Shown here: positions 1-5,437 of the stretch, piece by piece | How the letters are laid out: each line of letters starts with the position of its first letter | Position numbering within the stretch: the stretch's first letter is position 1 | Source of the DNA: Chloroflexi bacterium UBA6077 | GTDB taxonomy: Bacteria > Chloroflexota > UBA6077 | DNA: 5,529 nt | Assembly: GCA_002436065.1 (NCBI GenBank) | Contig: DIXP01000106.1 | Coordinates: 1 to 5,529, forward strand | Direction of reading: 5' to 3' | Program-made: the position numbers and the translations under genes | Notes under the pieces: generated by a model | Told to the model about the DNA's origin: nothing | The model's input: the letters and a program-made list of their open reading frames with translations, nothing else | Databases searched by the model: none

Positions 1-63
1 TACCCCACATTATTGAGAAGATACGTACACGTGGCCTAACAGCCCCTTTAGTGGGCTTCGTCT

Positions 64-177
64 TCTTAGCCTGACGGTTTTAACCTCGGGCTCTGGGACA
101 TGGACGACCAACGTTGGGTTGATTAGCTAACTGCCATAAGGGCCGGACTAACCATCTTAGCCTGGCCGTAGTTAGCC
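64..177 (+). repeat. Imperfect direct repeat pair TCTTAGCCTG...
   Basis: Bases 64-85 and 155-177 match in about 18 of 23 aligned positions, sharing TCTTAGCCTG exactly and then a looser CGGT...TTAACC-like part. The second copy overlaps the loop and right arm of the 141-182 inverted repeat. It may be an old duplication; chance cannot be excluded. Confidence 0.35.
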
Positions 178-193
178 CGGCCGTTTACGGCCG
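141..193. repeat. Two overlapping inverted repeats
   Basis: GGCCGGACTAAC (141-152) pairs with GTTAGCCCGGCC (171-182) in 11 of 12 positions across an 18-base loop; in the minus-strand transcript the one mismatch (147/176) becomes a G-U pair, so all 12 pair. The right arm overlaps a second hairpin, CGGCCG (178-183) and CGGCCG (188-193) with loop TTTA. The two structures exclude each other. Confidence 0.55.
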
Positions 194-221
194 AGGCATC
201 ACACAAAACCGCGAAGAGCCG

Positions 222-254
222 ATTCCCGCTTCCGCGGGAATGACGGTTGTCATT
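222..254. repeat. ATTCCCGC/GCGGGAAT palindromic repeat (REP-like) with adjoining hairpin
   Basis: ATTCCCGC (222-229) and GCGGGAAT (234-241) form an 8-bp stem with a TTCC loop. Overlapping its end, AATGAC (239-244) and GTCATT (249-254) form a 6-bp stem with loop GGTT. The wording GATTCCCGC...GCGGGAATGAC is that of a dispersed extragenic palindrome known from many bacteria. No coding role. Confidence 0.75.
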
Positions 255-319
255 GTCTTTCTCAAGACCGTCCACGCTCACGGTGCAGTTCCAGTGAAGG
301 CCAATGCCCAGAATCAACC

Positions 320-341
320 GGCGGGGGCCCAAGCCCCCGCC
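320..341 (-). terminator. GC-rich hairpin after purH, possible terminator
   Basis: A perfect 9-bp stem: GGCGGGGGC (320-328), loop CCAA (329-332), GCCCCCGCC (333-341). It starts 36 bases after the purH stop and is the first strong structure there. On the minus strand it is followed by GGTTGATTCTGG, which is poor in T. It could therefore be a factor-assisted terminator, an RNA-stabilising end or simply a dispersed repeat. The structure is certain; the role is inferred. Confidence 0.4.
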
Positions 342-376
342 CTATCCGTCTCTCTGAGGAATCCCGGCCAGCCTGC

Positions 377-1930
377 TCAGTGCTTGAAGTGCCGCCTGTA
401 GGTGAATATCATCGCCATCTGCGCAGTGTTCGCAGCCCGGATCACCTCCTGGTCCCGCACCGAGCCCCCGGGCTGGATCACCGCCGTGACCCCCGCGTCC
501 GCCGCAGCCTGAATCCCATCGGGGAAGGGGAAGAACGCGTCCGAGGCCATCACGCTCCCTCGAGCCCTGTCCCCGGACTTCTTGATCGCCAGCTCCACGC
601 TGTCCACCCGGCTCATCTGCCCGGCCCCAACCCCAACCAGCGCCAGCTTCCTCGCCAGCACGATCGCGTTCGAGCGCACATGCTTCACCGCCCGCCAGGC
701 GAACAGCAGATCGGTCACCTCCTCCAGCGTCGGCTCCCGCTTGGTCACCACGTCGGTGGATATCGACCCCTCCAGGTTGACGTCCCTCTCCTGGACCAGG
801 AAGCCCCCAAGCACCCGCTTGAAGTCCAGCCCCGGTATCCCCACCACGCTCTTCCGCCTGCTTTCCCAATCGTCGCCAACCACCATCACGCGGAGGTCCC
901 GCCTACTCCGCAGCACCTCCAGCGCACCCTCGGTGAAGCCCGGTGCGATCAGATCCTCGAAGAACACCTGCGCTATCTCCTGCGCCGTCGGCTCGTCCAC
1001 CACCCGGTTGATCCCCACCGCACCCCCGTACGCCGACTTCGGATCCGTTGCCAGCGCCCGCCGGAACGCCTCCACTATGCTATTCGCGCAGGCCAGCCCG
1101 CACGGGTTCCCGTGCTTCACGATGGCCACCGCCGGAACCGCGAAGTCGATCGCCGCGGACCAGGCGGCGTCCAGGTCGAAGCTGTTGTTGTAGGATAGCT
1201 GCTTGCCGTGCAGCTGCTTCGCCGTCGCGACCCCCGGCGGCAGCGCCGACGTCGAGGCGTCCAGGTAGAACGCCGCCGCCTGGTGCGGGTTCTCCCCGTA
1301 GCGCAGCTCCTGCATACGCTTCAGCGGCACCGTCAGCTCATCCGGGAAGATGCTCCCCTCCGGCCGCAGGTAGTTCGCGATCTGGGCATCGTAAAACGCC
1401 GTGTGCTCGAACGCCTTCGCCGCCAGCTTCCGACGGGTCGCCGGCGACACCCCCTGCGCCCCCCGCAGCTCCGCCAGCACCATCGGGTAGTCCTTCGGGT
1501 CCACCAACACCACCACGTCCTGGTAGTTCTTTGCCGCCGCCCGCAGCATCGTGGGACCCCCCACGTCGATCATCTCCAGCGTCTCCTCCAGACTCGCGTC
1601 CGGGCGGCACGCCGTCTGGGCAAAGGGGTACAGATTCACCACCACAAGATCCACCGGCTGGATCTTATGCTTCTTCAGCTCCGCCATGTGGCCGCTGTCG
1701 CTCCGTCGGGCCAGGATCCCCCCGTGGATCGCCGGGTGCAGCGTCTTCACCCGCCCGCCCAGGATCTCCGAGTAGCCCGTGACCTCACTCACGGGCTTCA
1801 CCGGAATCCCCGCCTCCGACAGGACCATCTGAGTCCCGCCGGTCGAGAGGATCTCCACCTTCATCTCGCTCAAACCCCGAGCGAAATCCGCTATGCCGGT
1901 CTTGTCGAATACGCTAATAATCGCTCTCAT
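377..1930 (-). CDS. purH: Bifunctional AICAR transformylase / IMP cyclohydrolase
   Basis: PurH performs the last two steps to IMP: formylation of AICAR with 10-formyl-tetrahydrofolate, then ring closure. At 517 residues it has the usual length (512-529). The N-terminal cyclohydrolase domain (about 1-195) shows SVFDKTG (6-12), STGGT (29-33), GRVKTLHPAIHGGILARR (59-76), VVNLYPF (97-103) and DVGGPTMLRAAAKN (122-135). The C-terminal transformylase domain shows ELRYGENPHQ (208-217), HGKQLSYNNSFDLDAAW (241-257), the catalytic Lys272-His273 in VKHGNPCG (271-278), DPKSAYGG (296-303), AVKHVRSNAIVLA (414-426), GVGAGQMSRVDS (433-444), SDAFFPFPDG (463-472) and IQPGGSVRD (485-493). The first motif has Phe8 where most homologues have Ser (SVSDKTG). 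The ATG at 1930 overlaps the purN stop as ATGA, with its ribosome site inside the end of purN, indicating coupled translation. It is the last gene of the cluster in view; purD does not follow. Confidence 0.98.
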   Translation of the reverse strand: MRAIISVFDKTGIADFARGLSEMKVEILSTGGTQMVLSEAGIPVKPVSEVTGYSEILGGRVKTLHPAIHGGILARRSDSGHMAELKKHKIQPVDLVVVNLYPFAQTACRPDASLEETLEMIDVGGPTMLRAAAKNYQDVVVLVDPKDYPMVLAELRGAQGVSPATRRKLAAKAFEHTAFYDAQIANYLRPEGSIFPDELTVPLKRMQELRYGENPHQAAAFYLDASTSALPPGVATAKQLHGKQLSYNNSFDLDAAWSAAIDFAVPAVAIVKHGNPCGLACANSIVEAFRRALATDPKSAYGGAVGINRVVDEPTAQEIAQVFFEDLIAPGFTEGALEVLRSRRDLRVMVVGDDWESRRKSVVGIPGLDFKRVLGGFLVQERDVNLEGSISTDVVTKREPTLEEVTDLLFAWRAVKHVRSNAIVLARKLALVGVGAGQMSRVDSVELAIKKSGDRARGSVMASDAFFPFPDGIQAAADAGVTAVIQPGGSVRDQEVIRAANTAQMAMIFTYRRHFKH

Positions 1931-2571
1931 GCACCCCTCCCTATCCTGACCCGTCTGCCCTCTATCCTCAGCCTTCCCTCGGCGTACAACCGGATAGCCT
2001 CAGGGTAGACCCTGTGCTCCTGCTCCAGGATCCTGGCGGCCAGCTTATCCACCGTGTCATCCTCCAGCACCGGCACCGCCGCCTGCAGGATGATCGGACC
2101 CGCATCCACGCCACCCTCCGTGACGAAATGCACCGTGCAGCCCGCTATCTTCACTCCATACTGCAAGGCGTCGGCCTGAGCGTGGAGGCTCCCCGGAAAG
2201 GCCGGCAACAGCGACGGATGGATATTCATGATCCGGTTGGGAAAGGCGTGGAAGAACTCTTCCGTGATCAGCCTGTCGTACCCGGCCATCACCGCCAGCT
2301 CCACCCCAGCATCCGCCATGCGCGCCGCCATCGCGGCGTTCTGAGCCCCCCGCGATGAGTAGCCGCCCCTCTCGAAGACGGCCGTCGGCAAACCCTTCTC
2401 CCTGGCCCAGATCAGCCCCGGCGCGCCCGCGTGGTTGCACACCACCAGCGCCACCTCGGCCGGCAGCCTCCCCATCTCGATATTGCGGACTACCGCCTGC
2501 ATATTACTACCGCGGCCCGAGATCATGATCCCGAGCCGCAATGGAACCGACCTATGAACAGTGTCAGACAC
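1927..2571 (-). CDS. purN: Phosphoribosylglycinamide formyltransferase (folate-dependent GAR transformylase)
   Basis: PurN transfers the formyl group from 10-formyl-tetrahydrofolate to GAR, giving FGAR (step 3). The protein has 214 residues, close to the E. coli length. The N-terminal phosphate-binding loop is SGRGSNMQ (18-25). The catalytic triad Asn-His-Asp known from E. coli (N106, H108, D144) is seen as N116 and H118 in NIHPSLLPAFPG (116-127) and D156 in GGVDAGPI (153-160). The C-terminal EQEHRVYPEAI (183-193) is also typical. Two oddities: the usual AGxMR segment reads AGYDRL (96-101), with Asp99 where E. coli has Met, and the stretch after FPG has one extra residue (SLHAQADALQYG). The start is a GTG immediately after the purM stop; a weak GGTAGAGG lies about 11 bases upstream. 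A TTG at 2541 is an alternative start but looks less likely. The gene ends in TGA inside the ATGA overlap with purH. Confidence 0.96.
   Translation of the reverse strand: MSDTVHRSVPLRLGIMISGRGSNMQAVVRNIEMGRLPAEVALVVCNHAGAPGLIWAREKGLPTAVFERGGYSSRGAQNAAMAARMADAGVELAVMAGYDRLITEEFFHAFPNRIMNIHPSLLPAFPGSLHAQADALQYGVKIAGCTVHFVTEGGVDAGPIILQAAVPVLEDDTVDKLAARILEQEHRVYPEAIRLYAEGRLRIEGRRVRIGRGA
1934..1941 (-). promoter_or_regulatory. purH ribosome binding site inside purN
   Basis: GGGAGGGG on the minus strand, with the GGAGG core about five bases before the purH ATG. It lies within the last codons of purN (encoding IGRG), as expected for a translationally coupled pair joined by ATGA. Confidence 0.8.
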
Positions 2572-3603
2572 CTAGTCCAATACCTCTACCCGCTCGCCCC
2601 CGTCCGACGCGACGATCTCGCCCACCAACTGGGCCTCCGGCACCAAACGCCGCACCCGATCCCGATGGCCGGGCGGGCAGATCAGCACGTACCCTATCCC
2701 CACGTTGAACACCCGCAGCATCTCCCCCTGGTCCACCTTGCCCCGCTCCTGGATCAACGAGAAGATGGGGGGAACGGGCCAGCTACCCCACTGGAACAGC
2801 GCCTTCTTCCCCTCCGGGATGATCCGTGCGACGTTCCCTGGGATCCCGCCGCCCGTAATGTGCGCCATCCCCCGCACCTCTACCTTTGCCATCAGCTTCC
2901 GCACCGGCTCAAGGTAGCAGCGGTGGGGCTCCAGCAGCTCCTCACCCAGCGTCCGGCCAAACTCCTGCCAGCGCCGGCCAAGCGGCTCCCCCTTCAGCAC
3001 CCTCCTCACCAGCGAAAAACCGTTGGTGTGCAGGCCACTGGAGGGGAGTCCCCAGATCAGATCCCCCACCTGGATGCGGCTCCCATCCACGATCTGCGAC
3101 TTCTCCACCGCCCCCACGATGAACCCTGCCAGGTCGTACTCATCCTTCGCGTACAGCCCCGGCATCTCCGCCGTCTCCCCCCCCACCAGGGCGCAACCGG
3201 CGGCCCTGCAGGCCGTTGCCAGCCCGTCCACCAGGTCGGCCACCTTCTCCGGGGCCAGCTTCCCCATAGCTATGTAGTCCAGGAAGAAGAGCGGGCTCGC
3301 ACCCAGTGTCAGGATGTCGTTCACGCAATGGTTCACCAGATCCATGCCGATGGTGTTGTGCCTGTCCATGGCGAAGGCGATCTTCAGCTTCGTCCCCACC
3401 CCATCCACGCTGGACACCAGCACCGGCACCTTATAGCCGCCGAATACGTACAACGAGCCGAAGCCGCCGATGCCGGTTAGCACCTGCGGCCCAAAGGTCG
3501 AGCGCACCTTATCCTTGATCAGATCTACCGCGCGGTTGCCGGCATCTATGTCGACCCCCGCCTCCCTATATGACGAAGGGGTGGAACCGCCCTCTCCAGC
3601 CAC
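2572..3603 (-). CDS. purM: Phosphoribosylformylglycinamidine cyclo-ligase (AIR synthetase)
   Basis: PurM closes the imidazole ring, converting FGAM to AIR with ATP (step 5). The 343-residue protein matches the usual length (about 345). Family motifs appear in order: YREAGVDIDAGN (12-23), GGFGSLY (46-52), SSVDGVGTKLK (64-74), HNTIGMDLVNHCVNDIL (82-98), FFLDYIAMGKL (106-116), LVGGETAEMPG (139-149), DLAGFIVG (157-164), GLPSSGLHTNGFSLVR (185-200), HITGGGIPGN (248-257), WPVPPIF (275-281) and MLRVFNVGIGYVL (295-307). These fit the PurM/PurL fold with the glycine-rich nucleotide segments intact. The start is a GTG at 3603, preceded by a six-G ribosome site, which leaves an 11-residue lead before the first conserved block, as is normal. 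The stop TAG (2574-2572) directly touches the GTG of purN with no spacer, so the two are probably translationally coupled. It is separated from purF by 308 repeat-rich bases, so it may depend on read-through or on its own promoter; I see no convincing one. Confidence 0.97.
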   Translation of the reverse strand: MAGEGGSTPSSYREAGVDIDAGNRAVDLIKDKVRSTFGPQVLTGIGGFGSLYVFGGYKVPVLVSSVDGVGTKLKIAFAMDRHNTIGMDLVNHCVNDILTLGASPLFFLDYIAMGKLAPEKVADLVDGLATACRAAGCALVGGETAEMPGLYAKDEYDLAGFIVGAVEKSQIVDGSRIQVGDLIWGLPSSGLHTNGFSLVRRVLKGEPLGRRWQEFGRTLGEELLEPHRCYLEPVRKLMAKVEVRGMAHITGGGIPGNVARIIPEGKKALFQWGSWPVPPIFSLIQERGKVDQGEMLRVFNVGIGYVLICPPGHRDRVRRLVPEAQLVGEIVASDGGERVEVLD

Positions 3604-3609
3604 TACCTA

Positions 3610-3615
3610 CCCCCC
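3610..3615 (-). promoter_or_regulatory. purM ribosome binding site (GGGGGG)
   Basis: Six G in a row on the minus strand, exactly six bases before the GTG at 3603. Run and spacing are identical to the purF site, which supports the GTG as the true purM start. Confidence 0.6.
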
Positions 3616-3639
3616 AAACAAATCATTCCGCCCCAGCTC

Positions 3640-3689
3640 TTGTCATCCTGAGCACCCTACTCGTTGTCATCCTGAGTGCAGCGAAGGAT
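3640..3689. repeat. GTCATCCTGAG...GCGAAGGATCT dispersed repeat, one full and one partial copy
   Basis: The 13-mer TTGTCATCCTGAG occurs twice, at 3640-3652 and 3664-3676. The second copy continues into TGCAGCGAAGGATCT, so that ATCCT (3669-3673) can pair with AGGAT (3685-3689). The first copy lacks the second half. From memory, repeats of this wording are scattered between genes in many Chloroflexota and related environmental genomes. It lies 37 bases upstream of purM. Confidence 0.7.
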
Positions 3690-3734
3690 CTCCTGTTACA
3701 GGTAGACCCTCCTCGCCACGTGGGGCATGGCAGT

Positions 3735-3770
3735 ACCTACCATAACCACTGTGCCGGAGCGCTACTACAC
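3735..3770 (-). repeat. Imperfect second copy of the purF 3' end
   Basis: On the minus strand GTGTAGTA-GCG-CTCCGGC (3770-3753) repeats the purF end GTGTAGTA-CTCCGGC (3917-3903) with three extra bases. The similarity runs on more weakly to 3735 against 3885: 12 of 18 further positions match. The pair brackets the palindrome block at 3789-3890. The stop codon TAG of purF is part of the repeat. Confidence 0.6.
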
Positions 3771-3788
3771 GACCAAAGTGATTCTGAT

Positions 3789-3806
3789 AGGCGGCGGGAG
3801 CCGCCT
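3789..3806. repeat. Third abutting hairpin in the purF-purM gap
   Basis: AGGCGGC (3789-3795) and GCCGCCT (3800-3806) form a perfect 7-bp stem with a GGGA loop. It shares base 3806 with the large inverted repeat, so 3789-3890 is a continuous row of three stems. Confidence 0.7.
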
Positions 3807-3867
3807 GCTGGGAGCGCGGGCCGCTGGCCCGCCCGTCCTCGCGGGCGAGCCGCCCGCGCTCCCAGCA
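3806..3867. repeat. Large inverted repeat with perfect 16-bp arms
   Basis: Left arm 3806-3821 (T, then GCTGGGAGCGCGGGC) pairs without mismatch with right arm 3852-3867. The 30-base interior holds a second hairpin: GCCCGC (3827-3832) with GCGGGC (3841-3846). The CTGGGAGCGCGGGC type of palindrome is, from memory, a common dispersed intergenic repeat in Chloroflexota and other environmental genomes. It is non-coding and may be a REP or MITE-like relic. Its strength could cause polarity between purF and purM. Confidence 0.85.
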
Positions 3868-3890
3868 TTGGATCGCCTTCGGCGACCAAT
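3867..3890 (-). repeat. Hairpin just after the purF stop
   Basis: Inverted repeat ATTGG-TCGCC on one side and GGCGA-CCAAT on the other, giving ten pairs with one bulged base (3872) and a three-base TTC loop (3878-3880). It begins 21 bases after the purF stop. No T-run follows it in the direction of transcription, so it is not a standard intrinsic terminator, though it could slow decay or partly attenuate. It shares base 3867 with the next palindrome. Confidence 0.7.
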
Positions 3891-3911
3891 CAAAACCAAC
3901 TTGCCGGAGTA

Positions 3912-5306
3912 CTACACCTCCAGCACCAGCTTTTCCATCTCAAGCTGTATCGGCACCGGATAACTGCCGGTGAAGCAAGCCCGACAGTAGCCATCCGCCT
4001 CTCGGTCGACCGAGGAGAGCAGCCCTCGAAGGCTCAGGTAGCCGAGGGAGTCCGCCCCGATGTGCCGGCGGATCTCCTCCACCGTCATCCTCGCGGCAAT
4101 CAGCTCCGCCCGGCGCGCAAGGTCCACACCAAGATAGCATGGGTGGCACATCGGCGGAGCGCAGACCCTCATGTGGACCTCGCGTGCCCCCGCCTTCCGC
4201 AGCAGCCCTATCACCCGCGGCGTCGTGGTGCCCCGAACGATGCTATCGTCCACCAGCACCACCCTCTTGCCGTTCAGCATCTCCGGCAGCGGGTTGAACT
4301 TAAGCTGGACGCCCACATCCCTCAGCCGCTGGTCCGGCTGGATGAAGGTGCGTCCGATGTACCGGTTCTTGATCAACCCCTCTCCAAAGGGGATGCCCGC
4401 CTCCTGTGCATACCCCGTCGCGGCGGCAATGGCCGAGTCCGGCACCGGTATCACCAGATCGGCATCCACAGGATACTCCCGTGCCAATTGGCGCCCCATC
4501 TCCTGGCGAGCCAGATACACCAGCCGCCCATCTATCACGCTGTCGGGCCTGGCAAAGTAGATGAACTCGAAGATGCACAGCGCCCGGCGCCGTCGCTCCT
4601 CCGCAGTCTGCACCCGCCGCAAACCCTCGTTGTCGATGGCGATCAACTCCCCGGGCTCCACCTCCCGCACGAAGTCGGCCCCCACCGTGTCCAGGGCGCA
4701 CGACTCGGAGGCCACCACCCAGCCACCGTTCAGCCTGCCGATGCACAGCGGGCGCACCCCCAGATGGTCTCGAGCGGCATAAAGCGTGTCGCGGGTCGCC
4801 ATCACCAGGCTGAAGGCGCCCTGCAGGCGGGCGAGCGTGTGGAGGATCCGGGACTCCCAATCCAGACCCGGGGCGTTCGCGACGGCCCGAGCGATCAGCT
4901 CGGAGTCGCTCGTAGAGGTGAGCTTCTCGCCCTGGCCGATCAACTGCTTCGAGAGGGTGAGGGTGTTCACCAGGTTGCCGTTGTGCCCGAGCGCCATCTG
5001 CCCAAGATCGGAATCCACCACGATGGGCTGGGCGTTGCAGATCTTGCTGGAGCCGGTGGTGGAGTAGCGGTTGTGCCCTATAGCGATGTGCCCGCGGAGG
5101 AACTCCAGCTCCTCCTCGTTGAACACCTGCACCACCAAGCCCATCGCCTTGTGGGTCCTCAGCTCCTTGCCATCGCTGGTGGTGATCCCTGCGCTCTCCT
5201 GGCCCCGGTGCTGCAGGGCATATAAACCGAAGAAGGTAATCCGAGCGACATCCACGCCCGGCGCGAAGATCCCAAACACGCCGCAGGCTTCGTGCAGTTC
5301 AGCCAT
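3912..5306 (-). CDS. purF: Amidophosphoribosyltransferase (glutamine PRPP amidotransferase), Fe-S type
   Basis: PurF catalyses the first committed step of purine synthesis: PRPP plus glutamine gives phosphoribosylamine. The 464-residue product starts with a seven-residue propeptide (MAELHEA) before Cys8, which in this family becomes the N-terminal nucleophile after self-cleavage. The N-terminal glutaminase half shows CGVFGIF (8-14), LQHRGQESAGI (31-41), GHNRYSTTG (77-85), GHNGNLVN (107-114) and SDSE (133-136). The C-terminal phosphoribosyltransferase half shows the flexible loop KNRYIGRTFIQP (313-324) and the PRPP loop VLVDDSIVRGTTT (350-362). Four cysteines match the Bacillus-type [4Fe-4S] ligands: Cys244 (CIFEFIYFARPDS), Cys390 (HPC), Cys441 and Cys444 (CRACFTG). 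I chose the ATG at 5306 because it has a G-rich ribosome site six bases upstream and gives a family-sized propeptide; the frame stays open to a GTG at 5414, but that extension runs through a palindromic repeat. The stop is TAG. It is the first gene of the cluster here. Confidence 0.97.
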   Translation of the reverse strand: MAELHEACGVFGIFAPGVDVARITFFGLYALQHRGQESAGITTSDGKELRTHKAMGLVVQVFNEEELEFLRGHIAIGHNRYSTTGSSKICNAQPIVVDSDLGQMALGHNGNLVNTLTLSKQLIGQGEKLTSTSDSELIARAVANAPGLDWESRILHTLARLQGAFSLVMATRDTLYAARDHLGVRPLCIGRLNGGWVVASESCALDTVGADFVREVEPGELIAIDNEGLRRVQTAEERRRRALCIFEFIYFARPDSVIDGRLVYLARQEMGRQLAREYPVDADLVIPVPDSAIAAATGYAQEAGIPFGEGLIKNRYIGRTFIQPDQRLRDVGVQLKFNPLPEMLNGKRVVLVDDSIVRGTTTPRVIGLLRKAGAREVHMRVCAPPMCHPCYLGVDLARRAELIAARMTVEEIRRHIGADSLGYLSLRGLLSSVDREADGYCRACFTGSYPVPIQLEMEKLVLEV

Positions 5307-5312
5307 CCAAAT

Positions 5313-5318
5313 CCCCCC
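5313..5318 (-). promoter_or_regulatory. purF ribosome binding site (GGGGGG)
   Basis: On the minus strand a run of six G lies six bases before the ATG at 5306. It can pair with the 16S tail CCUCC through one G-U wobble. It decides the start against the upstream GTG at 5414, which has no comparable site near it. Confidence 0.65.
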
Positions 5319-5364
5319 AAGCGCTCCCAGGCACGTCGCCTTTGACGACCATCTATCGCCGACG

Positions 5365-5400
5365 CCTAATCCCGTAGTGCAGGGCCCTGTGCCCTGCCAC
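5365..5400. repeat. Palindromic repeat, copy A (upstream of purF)
   Basis: Reads CCTAAT-CCCGTAG-T, then arm GCAGGGC (5379-5385), loop CCTGT (5386-5390), arm GCCCTGC (5391-5397), then CAC. The arms pair perfectly over 7 bp. The frame around the palindrome matches copies B and C further upstream, while the arm sequence differs. It lies in the 5' leader region of purF, 59 bases before the ATG. Confidence 0.75.
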
Positions 5401-5437
5401 CTGTTGGCATACACTAGTCAACTTCGTGGCGTTCCGA

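Larger units (their letters stand above)
1..376. other. Non-coding tail downstream of purH
   Basis: No convincing gene on either strand. The longest open stretches are short, lack family features and run through the palindromes at 141-193, 222-254 and 320-341. A 38-codon minus-strand frame from about 126 to 13 and a 23-codon plus-strand frame from the window edge to 74 are open but unrecognisable. A weak AGCCC/GGGCT hairpin is at 41-57. I see no tRNA and no start of purD. Confidence 0.6.

Noticed and set aside
16..66. Inverted AGAAGA/TCTTCT pair around a small AGCCC hairpin
   Set aside because: Six-base arms 39 bases apart are expected by chance.
123..332. Minus-strand frame of 69 codons downstream of purH
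   Set aside because: It is made of translated palindromic repeats and has no family features.
380..2008. Several plus-strand frames opposite purH (380-1198, 582-1193, 1048-1782, 1208-2008)
   Set aside because: All lie inside purH on the other strand, with Arg/Pro/Ala-rich translations typical of antisense frames.
2431..3480. Plus-strand open frame of 349 codons opposite purM
   Set aside because: A shadow of purM with low-complexity His/Pro/Arg content and no recognisable motif.
3727..3963. Plus-strand frame of 78 codons over the purF-purM gap, as a possible small gene
   Set aside because: Its sequence is the translated palindromes and duplicated repeat, it runs into purF antisense, and it has no good ribosome site.
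3570..5225. Long plus-strand open frame of 551 codons across the purF-purM gap and purF
   Set aside because: It is antisense to purF, rich in His, Pro, Arg and Gln as frames opposite GC-rich genes are, and shows no domain. The purF reading has every family motif.
5307..5414. Longer purF beginning at the GTG at 5414
   Set aside because: The extra 36 residues run through palindrome copy A, are unlike PurF propeptides, and the ATG at 5306 has a better ribosome site.
5393..5421. purF promoter with -35 TTGACT at 5421-5416 on the minus strand
   Set aside because: The -35 matches 5 of 6, but no acceptable -10 lies 16-18 bases downstream, where the GC-rich arm of repeat copy A sits. Not enough to annotate.
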